This document shows positions 6,698-8,200 of a stretch of 8,200 bases of DNA, in pieces (within the stretch, counting starts at the first letter, position 1; every line of letters starts with the position of its first letter). Source of the DNA: Actinomycetes bacterium (GTDB lineage: Bacteria; Actinomycetota; Coriobacteriia; Coriobacteriales; Eggerthellaceae); contig JAEWYG010000194.1 of assembly GCA_023395755.1 (NCBI GenBank), positions 1 to 8,200 on the forward strand, written 5' to 3'. A program made the translations under genes and the position numbers. The notes under the pieces were generated by a model. That model ran no database searches, was not told where the DNA came from, and was given only the letters and a program-made list of their open reading frames with translations.

Positions 6698-6703
6698 AGG
6701 AGG
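6698..6703 (+). promoter_or_regulatory. Consensus ribosome binding site of caiB
   Basis: A perfect AGGAGG lies eight bases before the caiB ATG, the strongest Shine-Dalgarno in the window. It suggests high translation of caiB even if the upstream hairpin lowers its transcript level. Confidence 0.85.
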
Positions 6704-6711
6704 AAATAATT

Positions 6712-7926
6712 ATGGCAATTCCTACCGACAAGCCCTCGTATGGTCCTCTCGACGGCATCAAGGTTGTCTACGCGGCAGTTGAACTAGCTTGTCCCAAGGC
6801 GGCCGATCTTATGGCCGACTGGGGTGCCGACGTTATCTGGCTTGAGAATACGGGTGCGGGTGACACCATTCGCGATACCCCTTATGTGAAGCAGGCTGAA
6901 CGTCGCAACCAGCGTTCCGTTTCTTTGAACTATTTCTCCGAAGAGGGTAAAAAAGTATTTTTTGATCTGGTGAAAGATGCCGATATCTTCATGGAGGCTT
7001 CCAAGGGCGGCACCTGGGCGCGCAAGGGTATCACGGATGAAGTGTTGTGGGAGCTCAATCCGAAAATGGTAATCGCGCACGTTTCTGGTTTTGGCCAAGA
7101 GGGTGATCCTCAGATGGTAAAGCGTGCCGCTTACGACCTTACAGTTATGGCGTATTCGGGCATTATTATGCAGAACGGAACGGAAGAGCAACCCATGCTT
7201 CCCGGACCTTATGCAGGCGATTACTTTAACACGTTGATGATTGGCTTTTCCACGATGGCAGCTCTTTACCATGCTGAAAAAACGGGCAAAGGCGAATCTA
7301 TCGATTTGGCTATGTATGAGACGCTTCTTTCCATTGGTCAGTACTATTTGGTGGACTATTTGAACGAGGGCATTAAGTGGCCCCGTCCGGGTGCGCGCAA
7401 TCAAAACCTTTGTGGCATCGGTGAATTTAAGTGTAGCGATGGCTTCTTGGGTGTATGTCTGTATGGTGTCGATCAGAATAAATACTTCTTGGAGCAGATC
7501 GGTCTTGGGCATTTGTGGGGTACTGAAAACATCCCCGAGGATACCAGTGGTCTTTGGCTCTCAAATCCACATGCCGACGAGATTCAAAAAGCGTTTGAGG
7601 TGTACTGTCTGCAGCGTTCTAAATATGCTATTGAAGAAGATTTTGCTGCGCATCGTATTGCAGCTCAGGTGGTCAACGACATGGAAGATCTCGTTCAAGA
7701 AGAGCATCTGAAACTACGAAACACCTGGGTTGACTGGGAGACGGTTGATGGTGATACGTTCCATGGCTTGGGTGTGTTTCCGAAATTTAAGAACAATCCT
7801 GGCCAAATCTGGCGTCCAATGCCCCATCAGGGTGGCGATACTGTCGACGTAATGACAAAGATGGGCTATACGCCCGAGCAGATCAACGAGCTTGCCGAAG
7901 CTGGCATCGTAAAGATTGGCGAATAG
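6712..7926 (+). CDS. caiB: CaiB-type CoA-transferase (family III): L-carnitine/gamma-butyrobetaine CoA-transferase
   Basis: A 404-residue family III CoA-transferase, essentially the length of E. coli CaiB (405) and collinear with it. Shared blocks include FGPLxG-like YGPLDGIKVV (10-19), DWGADVIWLEN (36-46), DTIR (51-54), IFMEASKG (92-99), GITDEVLWELNPKMVIAHVS (106-125), ETGKGESIDLAMYE-like KTGKGESIDLAMYE (190-203) and PKFKNNPGQIWRPMP near the C terminus. D170 in PYAGDYF aligns with the catalytic Asp169 of CaiB, which forms the acyl-anhydride and then CoA-ester intermediates. The expected role is moving CoA from the product (gamma-butyrobetainyl-CoA) to incoming crotonobetaine or carnitine, so that ATP is spent only on the first CoA ester. 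It sits between caiA and caiC as in the enterobacterial caiTABCDE operon. Substrate range is inferred from the family. No frameshift or missing key residue is seen. Confidence 0.93.
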   Translation: MAIPTDKPSYGPLDGIKVVYAAVELACPKAADLMADWGADVIWLENTGAGDTIRDTPYVKQAERRNQRSVSLNYFSEEGKKVFFDLVKDADIFMEASKGGTWARKGITDEVLWELNPKMVIAHVSGFGQEGDPQMVKRAAYDLTVMAYSGIIMQNGTEEQPMLPGPYAGDYFNTLMIGFSTMAALYHAEKTGKGESIDLAMYETLLSIGQYYLVDYLNEGIKWPRPGARNQNLCGIGEFKCSDGFLGVCLYGVDQNKYFLEQIGLGHLWGTENIPEDTSGLWLSNPHADEIQKAFEVYCLQRSKYAIEEDFAAHRIAAQVVNDMEDLVQEEHLKLRNTWVDWETVDGDTFHGLGVFPKFKNNPGQIWRPMPHQGGDTVDVMTKMGYTPEQINELAEAGIVKIGE

Positions 7927-7933
7927 TATCTAA

Positions 7934-7964
7934 AAAGCCAACCTGCTTCATGTAGGTTGGCTTT
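7934..7964. terminator. Rho-independent-type terminator hairpin between caiB and caiC
   Basis: AAAGCCAACCTGC (7934-7946) pairs with GTAGGTTGGCTTT (7952-7964) along 13 positions with a single G-U, around a five-base loop (TTCAT). It starts seven bases after the caiB stop. Downstream on the plus strand the T-run is short (TTT, then CCTGTTGT). On the minus strand the run is longer (TTTTT from the A-tract at 7932-7936). It could act in both directions, with partial read-through into caiC. Confidence 0.7.
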
Positions 7965-8050
7965 CCTGTTGTAGTAAAACCCAGTGCACTCTAGGGGCGG
8001 GTTTAGACGCAAAAGTAACGGTGGGCGCGAGAACGCAGAAGGTGAGTTAA
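7965..8050 (+). promoter_or_regulatory. caiC leader, possible separate promoter region
   Basis: Between the terminator-like hairpin and the caiC start are about 86 bases. They hold the eight-base palindrome AGTGCACT (7983-7990), flanked by AAACCC (7977-7982) and GGGTTT (7999-8004), which can pair around it. If the preceding hairpin ends transcription, a caiC promoter must be here, but no clear -35/-10 pair is visible. Confidence 0.3.
8037..8046 (+). promoter_or_regulatory. Ribosome binding site of caiC
   Basis: AGAAGGTGAG, with its AAGG core eight bases before the GTG at 8051. An in-frame TAA directly abuts that GTG (8048-8050), so no earlier start is possible. Confidence 0.75.
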
Positions 8051-8200
8051 GTGACGGATATCGTAGGGGGCGAGACGACACAAAGCCTCTGGAGTGACCG
8101 AGCGAATGTTTATGGCGATCGTACGTTTCTTGTATTCCGCGATCGTAGTGGAAGTGAGCGGACCTACACCTATGGTCAATTTGACCAAGAGATTAGCCGT
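8051..8200 (+). CDS. caiC: CaiC-type crotonobetaine/carnitine:CoA ligase, N-terminal 50 residues (cut by right edge)
   Basis: Only the first 50 codons are present, starting with GTG. They match the N terminus of E. coli CaiC as recalled: (M)TDIVGG resembles MDIIGG, then LWSDRANVYGDRT resembles MWDDLADVYGHKT, and YTYGQFDQEISR resembles YSYLELNQEINR. This opening is typical of the ANL (AMP-forming acyl-CoA synthetase) family, but the AMP-binding motifs lie further on and cannot be checked. The expected role is ATP-dependent activation of the betaine with CoA, priming the CaiB/CaiA cycle. Its place directly after caiB fits the cai order. An in-frame TAA immediately before the GTG fixes the start. 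It is 124 bases from caiB, with a terminator-like hairpin between. Specificity rests on N-terminal similarity and context. Confidence 0.8.
   Translation, partial: MTDIVGGETTQSLWSDRANVYGDRTFLVFRDRSGSERTYTYGQFDQEISR

Noticed and set aside
6784..7512. Long minus-strand open frame (242 codons) inside caiB
   Set aside because: It is entirely antisense to a well-conserved caiB homologue, has no recognisable domain and reads like a mirror of codon bias.
1..8200. CRISPR arrays, tRNA or rRNA genes, insertion sequences, prophage or toxin-antitoxin genes
   Set aside because: No repeat-spacer pattern, RNA gene signature, transposase, integrase or terminal inverted repeats were found on reading the window.

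Overview
The window looks like chromosomal DNA from an anaerobic or facultative Actinobacteriota lineage, most likely Coriobacteriia (family Eggerthellaceae). The main clue is a LuxR-type regulator whose N-terminal half is a roughly 12-segment membrane domain, encoded divergently from an MFS transporter. That architecture and arrangement are characteristic of this family. By eye the base composition is near 50% G+C, lower than Eggerthella or Gordonibacter, so the genus is not resolved. This assignment is inference.

Layout. (1) Bases 2-1033: the 3' part of a hybrid histidine kinase (end of the dimerisation helix, ATPase domain, C-terminal receiver), cut by the left edge. (2) Bases 1078-2541, minus strand: the membrane-bound LuxR-family regulator, convergent with the kinase. 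(3) Bases 2542-2839: a divergent control region with a clear interrupted palindrome (2641-2659) and a leader that could fold. (4) Plus strand, all co-directional: an MFS transporter (2840-4129), an Aes-type acetyl esterase of the HSL family (4254-5309), CaiA-type acyl-CoA dehydrogenase/crotonobetainyl-CoA reductase (5488-6636), CaiB-type CoA-transferase (6712-7926) and the first 50 codons of a CaiC-type betaine:CoA ligase (from 8051, cut by the right edge).

How the genes may work together. CaiC would activate carnitine, crotonobetaine or a related betaine with CoA. CaiB would recycle CoA between product and substrate. CaiA would reduce the 2-enoyl-CoA with electrons from an electron-transfer flavoprotein, making the unsaturated betaine a terminal electron acceptor. 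The Enterobacteriaceae cai locus has a BCCT antiporter (CaiT) for uptake. Here the adjacent transporter is an MFS protein, and an Aes-like esterase lies between transporter and reductase. The working hypothesis is a variant betaine-respiration locus that takes in an esterified precursor, such as a short-chain acylcarnitine, removes the acyl group and reduces the freed betaine. The CaiA/B/C family assignments are strong; the true substrate, the role of the esterase and control by the LuxR protein are inference. No caiD, caiE or etf/fix gene lies in the window.

The genes are more widely spaced than in a tight operon (75 to 178 bases), and several gaps hold strong stem-loops. The best (7934-7964) is a terminator-like hairpin between caiB and caiC, so expression may be segmented or attenuated.
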